Shown: positions 43,680 through 54,278, numbered from the stretch's first letter. The stretch: DNA of 64,000 nucleotides from Clostridium saccharobutylicum DSM 13864 (GCF_000473995.1 NC_022571.1:74501-138500), one strand, 5' to 3'. Numbers and translations are program-made. Notes: a model not told the origin generated them from the letters alone.

Positions 43680-45063
43680 GATATTATACATAAAGTTTAG
43701 CAAAAAGTACAAGCTATTAAGCTAATTCATCATTTAATTGTTCTTCAAATACTATTGATAATTCTGCTAAAGTACGACCCCAATTTGGTGTTGGTTGAGT
43801 CCACTTTTCTATAATTTCCATAGTAGCTAGATAAACACATTTACTTAAAGATTCATCGGTTGGAAATACAGTTCTTGATTTAGTATACTTACGTATTTGT
43901 CTGTTAAATCCTTCAAGCGTATTAGTTGTATATATCATTTTTCTTATTTCAGGAGAGAAAGTGAAGAATGTTGATAGGTGACTCCAATTGTTATACCACG
44001 AATCTATTACAATAGCATATTTATCTCCCCACTTATCCTTTAAATTATCGAGCTGCGCTAGCGCAAGTTCCTCAGTTGAAGCCTTATAAACACATTTTAA
44101 ATCTTTAATAAATTCTTTCTTATCTTTTGATGCTATATACTTAACTGAGTTTCTTATTTGGTGAACAATACATGTTTGAATGTTAACTGATGGAAATACA
44201 GTTTTAATGGCTTCTGGTAACCCCTTTAATCCGTCCATACATGCTATAAGGATTTCTCGTACGCCTCTATTTTTAAGATCAGTGCATATCTTTAACCAAA
44301 ACTTAGCACCCTCAGCTTCATCTACCCAACTTCCTAAAATTTCTTTGTATCCTTGCATGTTGTATCCTAAGCATATATAAACAGCTTTATTCATAATCTT
44401 TCCATTGCTTCGCACCTTGAAATACATAGCATCCAAATACACTATTGGATAAACTTTATCTAGTGATCTATTTTGCCACTCAACAGCACTTTCCATAACT
44501 TTATCTGTAATTCTAGATACCATAGAAGGTGATATTGTTATTCCATATAAGTCCTCTATTTCTGCTTGAATATCACTTGTGGTCATTCCTTTTGCGTAAA
44601 GAGAAATCACCTTTTTATCTAATTCTGTACACACAGTTTCGTATTTCTTTATAATTTGTGGCTCAAATTCAGCATTCCTATCTCTTGGTACGTCTAAATC
44701 GACGTCACCGAAGGAACTTCTAAGATTTTTGGTACTATATCCATTTCGATAATTCTTTTTTGTAGAATCATTAGTTTCTGCTCTTTGATATTTATTTCTT
44801 CCAAGGTGTTCTTCCATTTCACCTTCTAAAATATTTTCTAACACATCTTTAACTAATCTTTGAATTAAACCATTTTTACCCATGACATCATCGATAGTCT
44901 TACATTTCTTTACCTCAGCTTTGTAATCAAAGTCATCATCAATTGGTTTTGACATACATATTCCTCCTTTATTCTTTATGTATATTATTCCAAAACTACC
45001 AACTGATTATGTAAAAAAACAGTAGATAGTTTTGTTTTTTACACAAAACTATCTACTGTCCCT
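43680..45063 (-). mobile_element. IS256-family insertion sequence, one end not found
   Basis: A complete transposase gene with a candidate terminal sequence on the right side. GGGACAGTAGATAG read inward on the minus strand from 45063 is a plausible left end, and it lies in a perfect 16-base hairpin (45019-45034, 45044-45059). No matching inverted copy was found near 43600-43716, so the other end is lost, highly diverged, or outside my reading. The left boundary given is approximate. Confidence 0.6.
43717..44955 (-). CDS. IS256-family transposase
   Basis: A 412-residue, apparently full-length mutator-type DDE transposase. The N-terminal region has MGKNGLIQRLVKDVLENILEGEMEEHLG, then the catalytic core with VYLDAMYFKVRSNGKI (first Asp), IACMDGLKGLPEAI (second Asp), HQIRNSVKYI and TTNTLEGFNRQIRKYTKSRTVFPTDES (Glu region), all typical. 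AAAGGAGG precedes the ATG. It is intact with no frameshift, so it could be active. It separates the cysteine desulfidase from asnS. Confidence 0.95.
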   Translation of the reverse strand: MSKPIDDDFDYKAEVKKCKTIDDVMGKNGLIQRLVKDVLENILEGEMEEHLGRNKYQRAETNDSTKKNYRNGYSTKNLRSSFGDVDLDVPRDRNAEFEPQIIKKYETVCTELDKKVISLYAKGMTTSDIQAEIEDLYGITISPSMVSRITDKVMESAVEWQNRSLDKVYPIVYLDAMYFKVRSNGKIMNKAVYICLGYNMQGYKEILGSWVDEAEGAKFWLKICTDLKNRGVREILIACMDGLKGLPEAIKTVFPSVNIQTCIVHQIRNSVKYIASKDKKEFIKDLKCVYKASTEELALAQLDNLKDKWGDKYAIVIDSWYNNWSHLSTFFTFSPEIRKMIYTTNTLEGFNRQIRKYTKSRTVFPTDESLSKCVYLATMEIIEKWTQPTPNWGRTLAELSIVFEEQLNDELA

Positions 45064-45104
45064 ATTTTCTTTCATATGTCTAAATATAAGTTATAAAAAT
45101 ATTA

Positions 45105-45134
45105 AGTATTCACTTTTAAAGTGAATGCTTTTTT
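45105..45134 (+). terminator. Small hairpin with T tail beside the IS element
   Basis: AGTATTCACTTT and TAAAGTGAATGCT pair, followed by TTTTTT on the plus strand. It is outside the candidate IS end and could belong to the pre-insertion context. Confidence 0.5.
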
Positions 45135-45200
45135 ACATATATAATTTTATATAGATAAATGCATATAGTTAATTTATTATTTTTATTAATTTTCTTAACA

Positions 45201-45238
45201 TAAAAAAGAGAAGTAAAATAATTTTACTTCTCTTTTTA
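45201..45238. terminator. Terminator of asnS
   Basis: Perfect 17-base arms (45203-45219, 45221-45237), AT-rich at the tip, with A and T runs at both sides. It lies downstream of minus-strand asnS. Confidence 0.85.
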
Positions 45239-45328
45239 CCCATTATAGAATAATATCATAAAAAATTAATAACATGAAAATAATACTATAACACGGTTTA
45301 ATGTATATTAAACATTAATATTTAATGT

Positions 45329-46723
45329 TTAGAATTCGCTTGTTCCTGGAGTTCTAGGGAATGGTATTACGTCTCTGATGTTTGTCATACCAGTAATGTA
45401 CATGATTAATCTTTCAAAACCTAAACCAAAACCTGCATGTTTAGTTTCTCCATATTTTCTTAATTCTAAGTACCACCAGTAATCTTCTTCATTAAGACCT
45501 AATTCATTCATTCTATTTTTTAATACATCAATTCTTTCTTCTCTTTGACTACCACCAATTATTTCGCCTATTCCTGGTACTAAAAGGTCAGTAGCTGCAA
45601 CAGTCTTGTTATCATCGTTCATTCTCATATAGAATGCTTTGATATCTTTAGGATAATCTGTTACAAAAAGAGGTTTATTAAAGTGTTCTTCAGTAAGATA
45701 TCTTTCATGTTCTGTTTGTAGATCAATGCCCCAAGATACAGGATAATCAAATTCTTTTCCACATTTTTGTAGTATTTCAACAGCTTCTGTGTAAGTAACT
45801 CTAGCAAAATCTGATGAAATTACATGATTTAATCTTTCTAATAATCCTTTATCAACAAATTGATTAAAGAATTCTAATTCTTCAGGACAATGTTCTATAA
45901 CATAATTGATAACATATTTAAGCATGCTTTCAGCAAGTTCCATATCATCTTGTAAATCTGCAAAAGCAATTTCAGGTTCTATCATCCAGAATTCAGCTGC
46001 ATGTCTAGTAGTATTAGAATTTTCAGCTCTGAATGTTGGTCCAAATGTATATATATTTCTGAAAGCCAATGCAAAGCATTCAGCATTTAATTGTCCAGAA
46101 ACAGTAAGATTAGTTTCTTTTCCAAAGAAGTCTTTAGTAAAATCTACGTCGCCATCTTTAGTTAACTCAGGAGTTTTAGGATCAAGAGTTGTTAATCTAA
46201 ACATTTCTCCAGCACCTTCACAGTCACTACCAGTTATTATTGGAGTATGTGTGTATACGAAGTCTTGATCTTGGAAAAATTTGTGAATTGCATAAGCTGC
46301 AACTGAACGAACTCTAAAAGTTGCTGAGAAAGCATTACTTCTAGGTCTTAAGTGAGCTATTGTTCTTAAATATTCAAATGTATGTCTTTTCTTTTGAAGA
46401 GGATAATCAGAATTTGACATTCCTTCAATTATAACTTCTTTTGCTTGAATTTCAAATGGTTGCTTTGAGTCTGGAGTAGCAACTAGTGTACCTATAACTG
46501 AAATTGAAGAACTTATAGGTAATTTTGCTACTTCCTTGAAATTTTCTAATTTTTCATCAATAACTACTTGAATATTTTTAAAGAAAGAGCCATCATTAAC
46601 TTCTATAAATCCAAAAGCATTAGAAGCTCTTAGTGTTCTAATCCAACCAGATATTGTTACTTCCTTTGATAAGAAATCATCAGTATTTCTGTAAAGGGTT
46701 CTAATTAAGTTTGATTTTGCCAT
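45329..46723 (-). CDS. asnS: Asparaginyl-tRNA synthetase
   Basis: Class IIb synthetase charging tRNA-Asn. The 464 residues begin with an OB-fold anticodon-binding domain ([25 protein letters not shown]). The catalytic domain follows with [21 protein letters not shown] (motif 2) and [15 protein letters not shown] (motif 3). The long insertion after [15 protein letters not shown] sequence ([17 protein letters not shown]) is normal for AsnRS. GGAGG lies before the ATG. The 280-base upstream region shows no T-box core. Confidence 0.96.
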   Translation of the reverse strand: MAKSNLIRTLYRNTDDFLSKEVTISGWIRTLRASNAFGFIEVNDGSFFKNIQVVIDEKLENFKEVAKLPISSSISVIGTLVATPDSKQPFEIQAKEVIIEGMSNSDYPLQKKRHTFEYLRTIAHLRPRSNAFSATFRVRSVAAYAIHKFFQDQDFVYTHTPIITGSDCEGAGEMFRLTTLDPKTPELTKDGDVDFTKDFFGKETNLTVSGQLNAECFALAFRNIYTFGPTFRAENSNTTRHAAEFWMIEPEIAFADLQDDMELAESMLKYVINYVIEHCPEELEFFNQFVDKGLLERLNHVISSDFARVTYTEAVEILQKCGKEFDYPVSWGIDLQTEHERYLTEEHFNKPLFVTDYPKDIKAFYMRMNDDNKTVAATDLLVPGIGEIIGGSQREERIDVLKNRMNELGLNEEDYWWYLELRKYGETKHAGFGLGFERLIMYITGMTNIRDVIPFPRTPGTSEF

Positions 46724-47005
46724 TGTACATGACCTCCGTTTTTATAATTAATCATATAAAGCATGAAAAATTTAGAATAACATACAAAATTATCAAATAT
46801 TGAAATTTAATATATAAACTAAATAATATTAATATGTCTTTTAATTTGTAATATTGTAATGTATACTATTACGATTAATGCTAAATAGATTTTACAATAC
46901 TTTTTTAGTGAATGCAACTTAGTCATGTACAATGCAATCGTTTATAGATATATATTGTGCAGGACTAATAGTGTAGCTAATTTGATAATATTTTATATAT
47001 CTTGT
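46724..47005. other. Intergenic region upstream of asnS
   Basis: About 280 AT-rich bases. I looked on the minus strand for a T-box core (GGTGGAACCGCG-like) and found none. No hairpin of note. Confidence 0.45.
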
Positions 47006-47704
47006 CTACTCTGAGCCTGTTTGAAAACTGTCAATAAGTGGGCTGGGGAAATTTAACATAGTCATATCCTTAATAATTCTGTTAAACGAATAAGGAATTT
47101 CCTTTATTTGCACCTTCATACCATCTTTATTATTAATATTTAAAATACAATATGTGCTATTTGGTCTACCTATTTTAGGCTTACCTACACTTCCGCAATT
47201 TATATATATCTTACCGTTAAAGTCTTTTGTTGATGGTAGATGAGTGTGAGCACAAATAAGAACATCTTCATTAAGGGATTTCATTATTTCATTAGTGTTA
47301 TCTCCATTTTCAAAAAGATATTCATTAATTTTATTTGGACTTCCATGCACGAATAGAAAATTTCTATTACATATCTTTAAAGATAAGGTTGAAGGTAAAT
47401 TTTGAAGGTAGATTCTATTTTCTTCCCTTAGTTCATTGACTGTCCAAGGAAGAGAAAAACTATTAATAGGTGTTTCTCTTATGTAAGAGTACTCATTGTC
47501 AACAACTGAGCTGTCATAATTGCCTTTTATGCATAGAATATGTCTTCTTCTAATCATTGAAATTACTTCATTAGGATGAGGACCATATCCAACTAAATCT
47601 CCTAAGCAAATTATTGTATCAACTTTTTCATTATCAATATCTTCTAAAAGATTGATAAGAGCATATATATTAGCATGAATGTCTGAAATTACTGCTATTT
47701 TCAT
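47006..47704 (-). CDS. Calcineurin-like metallophosphoesterase (YfcE/MJ0936 type)
   Basis: A 232-residue cytoplasmic phosphodiesterase. The metal motifs run in order: SDIHAN (D-x-H), CLGDLVGYGPHP (GD), KGNYDS (GN with Tyr-Asp in place of the usual His), LFVHGSP, and CAHTHLP (GHTH-like). Such proteins act on small phosphodiesters in vitro; the natural substrate is unknown. GGAGGAAT precedes the ATG. It lies divergent from the pepQ-like gene and shows no operon partners. Confidence 0.9.
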   Translation of the reverse strand: MKIAVISDIHANIYALINLLEDIDNEKVDTIICLGDLVGYGPHPNEVISMIRRRHILCIKGNYDSSVVDNEYSYIRETPINSFSLPWTVNELREENRIYLQNLPSTLSLKICNRNFLFVHGSPNKINEYLFENGDNTNEIMKSLNEDVLICAHTHLPSTKDFNGKIYINCGSVGKPKIGRPNSTYCILNINNKDGMKVQIKEIPYSFNRIIKDMTMLNFPSPLIDSFQTGSE

Positions 47705-47799
47705 AAGTATTCCTCCTCAGATATTTATCATAGTATATTATACCTCCAATATATAATTAAGAATATTATTTTAAGTGGAAAAGTTATATAATATTCTTT

Positions 47800-47825
47800 A
47801 GGAACATTCGAATAAATAACAAGTA
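47800..47825 (+). repeat. Dispersed palindromic repeat, partial copy I
   Basis: AGGAACATTCGAATAAATAA matches the left half, between the divergent phosphoesterase and peptidase genes. Confidence 0.45.
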
Positions 47826-47847
47826 ATCAGATATGGAGGTTACATAC

Positions 47848-48927
47848 ATGAAAGATCAAAGATTAGCAAATGTATTAGAAAAAATGCAAACTATGAATTT
47901 ATCACAGATGGTGGTTACATCACCAGCAGCGATTTATTATTTAACAGGTAAATGGATATCAACTGGAGAGAGAATGATAGCTCTTTATATAAATGCAGAT
48001 GGTAATCACAAGTTTATAATAAATAAGCTATTTCCACTTCAAGAAGATTTAGGAATAGAAGTGATTTGGTTTACAGATAATGACAATGCAATTGAAATAT
48101 TAAGTAAAGTAGTTAAAAAAGATAAAGTTTTAGGTGTAGACAAATTTTGGCCTGCACAATATTTAATAGGATTAATGGAGTTTAATGCAGTAAAAGGTTT
48201 TGTTAATTCATCTAGTATAATTGATGAATTAAGAATGATTAAGGATGAAGAAGAAAAAGAACTTATGAGAAAGTCTTCTCAAATAAATGATAGAGTTATG
48301 CAAATATTTTTAAGAGAGTTGAAGGAAGGATGTACTGAAAAATATTATGCTAGACTATTGCAGGAGATATACGAAAATGAAGGAGCTCAAGGATTTTCAT
48401 TTGATCCTATAATAGGATATGGTGCAAATGCAGCAGATCCACATCATGAAAATGATGATACAAAGCTTAAAAAAGGTGATAGCATAGTTATTGACATTGG
48501 GGGCGTGTATAATCATTATTGTTCCGATATGACAAGAACAGTGTTTTTTGGAGAAGAGCCAAGTAAAGAAGATAGAGAAGTATATGAGATAGTAAAGACT
48601 GCAAATTTAAATGCTATCGCAAAAGTGAAAGATGGTGTTAAATTTTCAGAAATTGATGCAGCAGCTAGAAATTATATAGATGATAAGGGATATGGAAAGT
48701 ATTTCACTCATAGAACAGGACATAGTGTAGGATTGGAAATACATGATAAAGGTGATGTAAGTTCTATTAATCACGAAGAGGTAAAAGAAGGGATGATATT
48801 CTCAATAGAACCAGGAATATATCTTCCAGGTAAGATTGGTGTTAGAATAGAAGATTTAGTCCTTGTAACAAAAGATGGAGCTGAAATTTTAAATTCAGTA
48901 TCCAAAGAGGTTACTATAATTAAATAA
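47848..48927 (+). CDS. M24 metallopeptidase, Xaa-Pro dipeptidase type
   Basis: A 359-residue pita-bread peptidase for proline-containing peptides. The N-terminal creatinase-like domain (SPAAIYYLTGKW) precedes the catalytic domain, whose metal ligands are D216, D227, H292 (RTGHSVG), E321 and E335. It is shorter than the aminopeptidase P at 6082 and lacks its N domain, so prolidase/PepQ is the better label. The ATG at 47848 has TGGAGGT seven bases upstream; the frame opens five codons earlier without a ribosome site. Confidence 0.9.
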   Translation: MKDQRLANVLEKMQTMNLSQMVVTSPAAIYYLTGKWISTGERMIALYINADGNHKFIINKLFPLQEDLGIEVIWFTDNDNAIEILSKVVKKDKVLGVDKFWPAQYLIGLMEFNAVKGFVNSSSIIDELRMIKDEEEKELMRKSSQINDRVMQIFLRELKEGCTEKYYARLLQEIYENEGAQGFSFDPIIGYGANAADPHHENDDTKLKKGDSIVIDIGGVYNHYCSDMTRTVFFGEEPSKEDREVYEIVKTANLNAIAKVKDGVKFSEIDAAARNYIDDKGYGKYFTHRTGHSVGLEIHDKGDVSSINHEEVKEGMIFSIEPGIYLPGKIGVRIEDLVLVTKDGAEILNSVSKEVTIIK

Positions 48928-49066
48928 ATAATAAAGTTCTTATATTGAGAATTATAATTACATGATATAACTATAATTTTTTATTACAGTTCAACACTAT
49001 ATTTAGAATATAGTCTAAGATTAAAAGAGTATGTATATATTAAAATCACATTCAATAATTAATTAT

Positions 49067-49290
49067 ACTAAGGAGCATATCAAAATAAAGAAATTAGACA
49101 CATATTTGTGAAATAGGCATTGAAAATAAACTGTTTAAATATCTTAATGGAAGGTTGTTCTACTTTAGCCTGTCCAAACTTTATATTTGGAGCAAACTAA
49201 AGCAGGTGTAACTTTCCATTTAGATGTTCCCAGCGAAATTTTCTTAGTCCTATGGAACAAATATGTGTCTAATTTCGATTATGCATCACG
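49067..49290. repeat. Large nested palindrome between pepQ-like gene and murC
   Basis: Perfect 19-base outer arms (49091-49109, 49257-49275) enclose imperfect inner arms (about 49135-49170 and 49195-49228) and a small central hairpin CCAAACTTTATATTTGG. Some similarity continues outside (AGCATATCAAAATAAAG against the inverse of CGATTATGCAT). A stem of more than 80 base pairs is possible. It lies between convergent genes and may be a MITE. Confidence 0.7.
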
Positions 49291-49326
49291 AAACTTTAAT
49301 ACTTCGCAATGCATCTAAATTTTAAA

Positions 49327-50706
49327 TTATTCATTTAAATATTTTTCACCAACAATAACTACATCACCAGCACCTACAGTTAATAGTAAGTCGCCGTCTT
49401 GAAGTTTTGATTTAACGTATTCTAGCGCTTCATCGTGTGAATGAACATTAGTACATTTAACACCTGTAGCTCTTATTGCATCGCCAAGTTCGTCAGATGA
49501 AACTAAACCAGTATCTTTTTCACGAGCAGCATAAATATCCATTAAGATAAGTTCATCAGTCTCTGTGAAACAATGAGTAAATTCATCAAATAATGATTTA
49601 GTTCTAGTATAAGTGTGTGGTTGGAAGATGCAGTATGTTTTATTATGGTGTATTTTTTTTGCAGTACTTAAAGTAGCTTTAATTTCAGTTGGATGATGAG
49701 CATAGTCATCTATTACTGTAACACCGTTCTTTTCTCCCTTATACTCAAATCTTTTGTGTGCACCCTTGCATTTTGATAATCCCTCAATTATATCTTCAGA
49801 AGAAATATTAAATATAAGTGAAACACATACTGAAGCTAGAGCATTTAATATGTTATGCTCACCTGGTACATTTAGAGTAAGGTTAAATAACTTTTTATCA
49901 TGTTTATATACATCGAAAGTAGCGCAACCATTTTTGTTGAACACTATGTTTTTGGCAGTTACATCAACATTTTCTCCTAAGCCGTAGCTTAAAGTGTTAC
50001 AATCAGCATTTGATAAAACTTTTTTTACTCTAACGTCATCACCATATCCTACAAGATATCCGTCTTTTGGAATGAGATTAGAGAATTTTGAAAATGTATC
50101 TGCAATTTCATCGATATCTTTATAGCAATCTAAGTGATCAGCATCAATATTTAAAATTATTCCGACATAAGGGAAGAATTTTAAGAATGAACGCTTATAT
50201 TCACAAGCTTCAGTTAAGAAATATTCGCTGTTACCAATTCTAAAGTTACCACCAATAGCATCTAATTCTCCACCAACTAGAATAGTTGGATCTAAATTAC
50301 CAGCAAGTGTAATATGAGATAACATGGATGTACATGTAGTTTTTCCATGAGTACCAGAAATGGCTACATTATATTTATGACCTTTCATAATTTGACCTAA
50401 AAATTCAGCTCTGTCCATTAATGTTATATTATTTTCTTTAGCATATAAAAGTTCAGGATTATCAGAAGGGATAGCAGCAGTATATACTACTAAATCTACA
50501 TCCTTAATATTATCTTTATTGTGCCCTATGTAAATTTCAGCACCTTCAGATCTTAATTTTTCAACAATAGGAGAATCTTTAAAATCTGAACCAGAAACTT
50601 TAAAGCCACTATTTAATAAAACAGCAGCAAGTCCGCTCATGCTGATACCACCAATACCAATGAAATGAACTTTTTTATCTTTATCTTTTATAAAATCGAA
50701 AGACAA
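49327..50706 (-). CDS. murC: UDP-N-acetylmuramate-L-alanine ligase
   Basis: Adds the first residue (L-Ala) of the peptidoglycan stem peptide in the cytoplasm. The 459 residues contain [14 protein letters not shown] (substrate Rossmann domain), the ATP loop [13 protein letters not shown], the central ligase domain ([26 protein letters not shown]), and the C-terminal [14 protein letters not shown]. The TTG at 50706 is chosen as start since AAAAGGGG lies 9 bases before it; a TTG three codons earlier is too close to that site. It is transcribed alone, far from other mur genes. Confidence 0.95.
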   Translation of the reverse strand: MSFDFIKDKDKKVHFIGIGGISMSGLAAVLLNSGFKVSGSDFKDSPIVEKLRSEGAEIYIGHNKDNIKDVDLVVYTAAIPSDNPELLYAKENNITLMDRAEFLGQIMKGHKYNVAISGTHGKTTCTSMLSHITLAGNLDPTILVGGELDAIGGNFRIGNSEYFLTEACEYKRSFLKFFPYVGIILNIDADHLDCYKDIDEIADTFSKFSNLIPKDGYLVGYGDDVRVKKVLSNADCNTLSYGLGENVDVTAKNIVFNKNGCATFDVYKHDKKLFNLTLNVPGEHNILNALASVCVSLIFNISSEDIIEGLSKCKGAHKRFEYKGEKNGVTVIDDYAHHPTEIKATLSTAKKIHHNKTYCIFQPHTYTRTKSLFDEFTHCFTETDELILMDIYAAREKDTGLVSSDELGDAIRATGVKCTNVHSHDEALEYVKSKLQDGDLLLTVGAGDVVIVGEKYLNE

Positions 50707-50715
50707 ATGGATCAA

Positions 50716-51204
50716 CCCCTTTTTAATTAGTAGAATTATATTAAAATTTTATATAATTCTTATACAATTGTAAAACTAAAATTCAAAGTCAGCATTTGAA
50801 TAAATAAGCATATGAAAGAAAATAATAGAACAAAGACTACACATAGTTCTTGTCAGAGAGGAAAGCAGGTTCTTAATAATAGTGTATTTATTTAGTAGAA
50901 TTTGCTGACACAGTATGACGAGAGCTATGCAATTATATTTGTTAATTATTTTCACGATTATGCCTAATAACAAAATAGCATTATAATATAATAATATTTA
51001 AAGTTATCAGGGAATATGTTTATAAATTCATACTATAAATGTATATTTATAGTTCAAAGTTAAATTTATGAAAGTTTTAGTAGTACACTGTAATTATAAT
51101 TATATACATTTTTTTGTGAATCAACCACAGAAAAAAATAAATACATGCTATTTTATTGGAAAATGTTTATTTTCCATAAACTTATAGATAAAAAGTTAAA
51201 AACA
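50716..51204. other. Long intergenic region between murC and purR
   Basis: About 490 AT-rich bases between divergent genes. An open minus-strand frame at 50776-50973 lacks a ribosome site and looks fortuitous. No repeat, hairpin or conserved motif stands out. Confidence 0.45.
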
Positions 51205-51233
51205 TTGATATTAATTTGGATTTGACATAAAAT
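51205..51233 (+). promoter_or_regulatory. Candidate SigA promoter of purR
   Basis: TTGATA (51205-51210), 17 bases, TAAAAT (51228-51233). An alternative TTGACA at 51222-51227 has no good -10 at normal spacing. Confidence 0.45.
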
Positions 51234-51281
51234 ATGAATATTAAAGGGATTTAATAAAAATAAATTCGTGTAGGTGATTAA

Positions 51282-52097
51282 ATGGAAAAGTTTACGAGAA
51301 ATAAACGAGTAGTGATTATAACTAAGATACTATTGGAAAGTCCAAATAAGATAATAGGATTAAATAAATTTTCAGAATTATTAAATGCAGCTAAATCTAC
51401 TATAAGCGAAGATATAGTAGTTGTTAGAGAAGTTTTAGAAAGACTTAGTATGGGAAAAATAGAAACTATAGCAGGGGTAGCTGGTGGTATTAAGTACATT
51501 CCTTCAATTGGATATGATAAGAAAAAAGAATTTTCATTAGAATTATGTAATTTATTAGAAGATGGGGGAAGAGTAATACCAGGAAATATAATATATATGA
51601 CAGACTTAATGTATAATCCAGAAATAATAAGTAAGGCAGGGGTTATGCTTTCATCTTGTTTCCAAGGAAAAGATATAGATTATGTAATAACAGTTGAAAC
51701 TAAGGGAATTCCCCTTGCTTATGAAGTAGCTAGAAATTTAGGAGTACAATTGGTCATTGCAAGAAGAGATAGCCAAGTTACGGAAGGACCAACAGTTACT
51801 ATAAATTATGTTTCAGGAAGTAATGGAAGATTGCAACAAATGTCATTGTCTAAGAAATCAATGAAAAATTGCAGTAAATGTATATTTATTGACGATTTTA
51901 TGAAGGGCGGAGGAACTGCAGTTGGAATCAAAGATTTATTAAAGGAATTTGATAGTGAATTAGTTGGAATTGGAGTATTGGTTGATAATAAACAAAGCGA
52001 AAAGAAATTAATTGATGAATATGTTTCAATTGTAGAATTAAAAGAAGTAGATGAATCATCAATTGTAGGAATACAACCTTCAAAAATATTTTCTTAA
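51282..52097 (+). CDS. purR: Purine operon repressor PurR (PRTase type)
   Basis: Regulator that senses PRPP to repress purine synthesis genes. The 271 residues have an N-terminal winged helix (residues 1-75, LNKFSELLNAAKSTISEDIVVVREVLE) and a type I phosphoribosyltransferase fold whose PRPP loop reads CIFIDDFMKGGGTAVG. This is the Gram-positive PurR, not the LacI-type of enterics. The ribosome site is AGGTGA. Its position upstream of spoVG-glmU-prs matches the conserved Bacillus/Clostridium order. Here hairpin copy J ends the unit. Confidence 0.95.
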   Translation: MEKFTRNKRVVIITKILLESPNKIIGLNKFSELLNAAKSTISEDIVVVREVLERLSMGKIETIAGVAGGIKYIPSIGYDKKKEFSLELCNLLEDGGRVIPGNIIYMTDLMYNPEIISKAGVMLSSCFQGKDIDYVITVETKGIPLAYEVARNLGVQLVIARRDSQVTEGPTVTINYVSGSNGRLQQMSLSKKSMKNCSKCIFIDDFMKGGGTAVGIKDLLKEFDSELVGIGVLVDNKQSEKKLIDEYVSIVELKEVDESSIVGIQPSKIFS

Positions 52098-52116
52098 TTA
52101 ATTATAATTAACGTTT

Positions 52117-52180
52117 AAGGTATCTTCAAAAAAATAACAAGTCCATCTGTCAAGATTATTTTGGACTTGTTATTTTTTTA
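52117..52180 (+). terminator. Terminator after purR formed by dispersed repeat copy J
   Basis: AAAAAATAACAAGTCCA and TGGACTTGTTATTTTTT pair almost perfectly and end in a T run. The left part begins AAGGTATCTTC, as in the dispersed repeat family, so this repeat appears to work as a terminator. Confidence 0.82.
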
Positions 52181-52346
52181 ATAAATAAATCATCATCATA
52201 ATAATAAATATAGCTTTTATTATTGTATAAGGACTAAATTAATGTTTAGTTTATATGCCCTAGAATTAGTTTATTATTAAAATGTGTAGTAATTTATATA
52301 TTTTTACATAATAAAATAAATTTTCTAATAATTTAACAAATATAAA

Positions 52347-52373
52347 AGGAATTTAGAAATTTATGGAGAAATT
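52347..52373 (+). promoter_or_regulatory. SigH-type promoter of spoVG
   Basis: AGGAATT (52347-52353), a 14-base gap, then GAAATT (52368-52373). The words and spacing parallel the Bacillus spoVG promoter (AGGATTT, 14 bases, GAAT). It indicates control by the transition-state sigma factor Spo0H. The ATG is 55 bases beyond. Confidence 0.7.
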
Positions 52374-52428
52374 ATATATTATATAAATATCAAATATTTT
52401 TATAAGCAACTGGGAGGGGTGGAGTAAG

Positions 52429-52704
52429 ATGCAAATTACAGACGTTAGAATTAGAAAAATCGCATCAGAAGGTAAAATGAAAGGAATCGTTTCTGTAACA
52501 TTTGATAATGAATTCGTAGTTCACGATATCAAAGTCATAGAAGGTCAAGCGGGTTTATTTATTGCTATGCCAAGTAGAAAGACACCAGATGGAGAATTTA
52601 AGGATATAGCTCACCCAATAAATACAGAAGCAAGAGAAAAAATTCAAACTGCAATTTTAGAAGCTTACGAAAAGGCTATTTCAGAAGAAGTTGCAGACAA
52701 CTAA
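52429..52704 (+). CDS. spoVG: SpoVG, RNA/DNA-binding sporulation regulator
   Basis: The 91 residues are almost entirely family-conserved: [20 protein letters not shown], then the central [21 protein letters not shown] and [16 protein letters not shown]. It is a small nucleic-acid-binding protein affecting asymmetric septation and many post-exponential traits. GGGAGGGG lies before the ATG. A SigH-type promoter and its own terminator make it a single-gene unit between purR and glmU. Confidence 0.97.
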   Translation: MQITDVRIRKIASEGKMKGIVSVTFDNEFVVHDIKVIEGQAGLFIAMPSRKTPDGEFKDIAHPINTEAREKIQTAILEAYEKAISEEVADN

Positions 52705-52715
52705 TAATTTTAAAG

Positions 52716-52747
52716 ATAAGAGGAAGTATATAGCTTCCTCTTATTTC
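52716..52747 (+). terminator. Terminator after spoVG
   Basis: ATAAGAGGAAG (52716-52726) and CTTCCTCTTAT (52734-52744) form a perfect stem with a short TTT end. Confidence 0.8.
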
Positions 52748-52904
52748 ATTAATTAAATAATAAGTAATATTCGAAAAAATATTAAGGGGTTATATGGGTT
52801 GAAATAAATATTGCTTTCAAATATAATTAATAAGTATGAATATTAAATGTATTATTAAGCTTATAAAATCGCTTAGTAAACCTATGAATGAGGTGTGATA
52901 TATA

Positions 52905-54272
52905 ATGTATAAATGTGCACTAGTTTTGGCAGCAGGTCAAGGTAAAAGAATAAAATCTGATTTACCTAAGGTACTACATAAAGTATGTGGAAAAGAAATG
53001 TTAAAGCATGTTATAGATTCAATAAGAAATTCAGGAATAGATGATATAAATGTAATAATAGGAAAAGGCGCAGAGCTTGTAAAGGAAAGAACTCAAGATA
53101 GAAACGTATCTTATTCTCTTCAAGCTGAGCAATTAGGAACAGGACATGCAGTCCAATGTTCTAAAGAATTTTTACAAGGAAAAAAAGGTGTAGTTGCAAT
53201 TTTTACAGGAGATACTCCTTTAATTAAACAATCTACAGTTGAAAGATTAGTTGAAGATCATATAAATAATAAAAATGCAGCAACAATTTTAACTGCAATC
53301 GTTGATGATCCAACTGGTTATGGAAGAATTGTAAGAAAAGATAATCAAGTTTTAAAAATTGTAGAACATAAAGACTGTAATGAAGAAGAACTTAAAATTA
53401 CAGAAATGAATTCTGGAATTTATTGTTTTGATATTGAATTATTAGTTAAGGCTTTAGATAAATTAAACAATAATAATGAACAGGGTGAATATTATCTTAC
53501 AGATGTAATTGAAATATTAAAATCTGAAAATAAGGTAATAGGAGCAGTTGTAACAGATTTTGAAGAAACTATTGGAGTAAATTCAAGAGTTCAATTAGCA
53601 CAAGCAGAAGAAATACTTAAAAATAGAATAAATCTTAAGCATATGGAAAATGGAGTTACATTAATTGATCCTAAAACAACTTATATAGGAATTGATGTAG
53701 AAATAGGTAAAGATACAATAATATATCCAAATAATATTTTAGAAGGTAATACTAAAATAGGATCAAATTGCTTACTTTATCAAAATTCAAGAATCGCAGA
53801 TAGTACCATTGGAGATGAAGTAGATATTCAATCTTCTGTTATATTAGATAGTAAAATTGGAGACAACACTACTGTAGGACCATTTGCATATATAAGACCA
53901 GAATCTACAATTGGTAAGCATGCAAGAATAGGCGATTTTGTGGAAATAAAAAAATCAACTATTGGTGATGGAACTAAAGTATCTCATTTAACTTATATAG
54001 GAGATGCAGAAGTTGGTTCAGATTGTAACTTTGGATGTGGTACAGTTGTTGTAAATTATGATGGTAAAGTTAAACATAAAACTGTTATTGGAGATAATAG
54101 TTTTATAGGATGTAATACTAACTTAGTATCACCAGTTAAAGTTGGAGACAACACTTATATAGCAGCAGGATCAACTATTACAGCTGAAGTTAAAGAAGGT
54201 GATCTTGCTGTCGCAAGAGCTAAACAAAGAAATATTAGTGGATGGGTAGAAAAAAAGGGATTAAAAAAATAA
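52905..54272 (+). CDS. glmU: Bifunctional GlcNAc-1-P uridyltransferase / glucosamine-1-P acetyltransferase
   Basis: Makes UDP-GlcNAc for cell wall and surface glycans. The 455 residues have the N-terminal nucleotidyltransferase ([33 protein letters not shown]) and a C-terminal left-handed beta helix of hexapeptide repeats from about residue 250 to 440 ([33 protein letters not shown] with the acetyl-CoA site). Length is standard. GAGGTG precedes the ATG. It is followed by a short dispersed repeat and then prs. Confidence 0.97.
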   Translation: MYKCALVLAAGQGKRIKSDLPKVLHKVCGKEMLKHVIDSIRNSGIDDINVIIGKGAELVKERTQDRNVSYSLQAEQLGTGHAVQCSKEFLQGKKGVVAIFTGDTPLIKQSTVERLVEDHINNKNAATILTAIVDDPTGYGRIVRKDNQVLKIVEHKDCNEEELKITEMNSGIYCFDIELLVKALDKLNNNNEQGEYYLTDVIEILKSENKVIGAVVTDFEETIGVNSRVQLAQAEEILKNRINLKHMENGVTLIDPKTTYIGIDVEIGKDTIIYPNNILEGNTKIGSNCLLYQNSRIADSTIGDEVDIQSSVILDSKIGDNTTVGPFAYIRPESTIGKHARIGDFVEIKKSTIGDGTKVSHLTYIGDAEVGSDCNFGCGTVVVNYDGKVKHKTVIGDNSFIGCNTNLVSPVKVGDNTYIAAGSTITAEVKEGDLAVARAKQRNISGWVEKKGLKK

Positions 54273-54278
54273 AATTTT

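Noticed and set aside
50776..50973. Minus-strand 65-codon frame between murC and purR
   Set aside because: Starts at a TTG without ribosome site and has composition like the surrounding AT-rich DNA.
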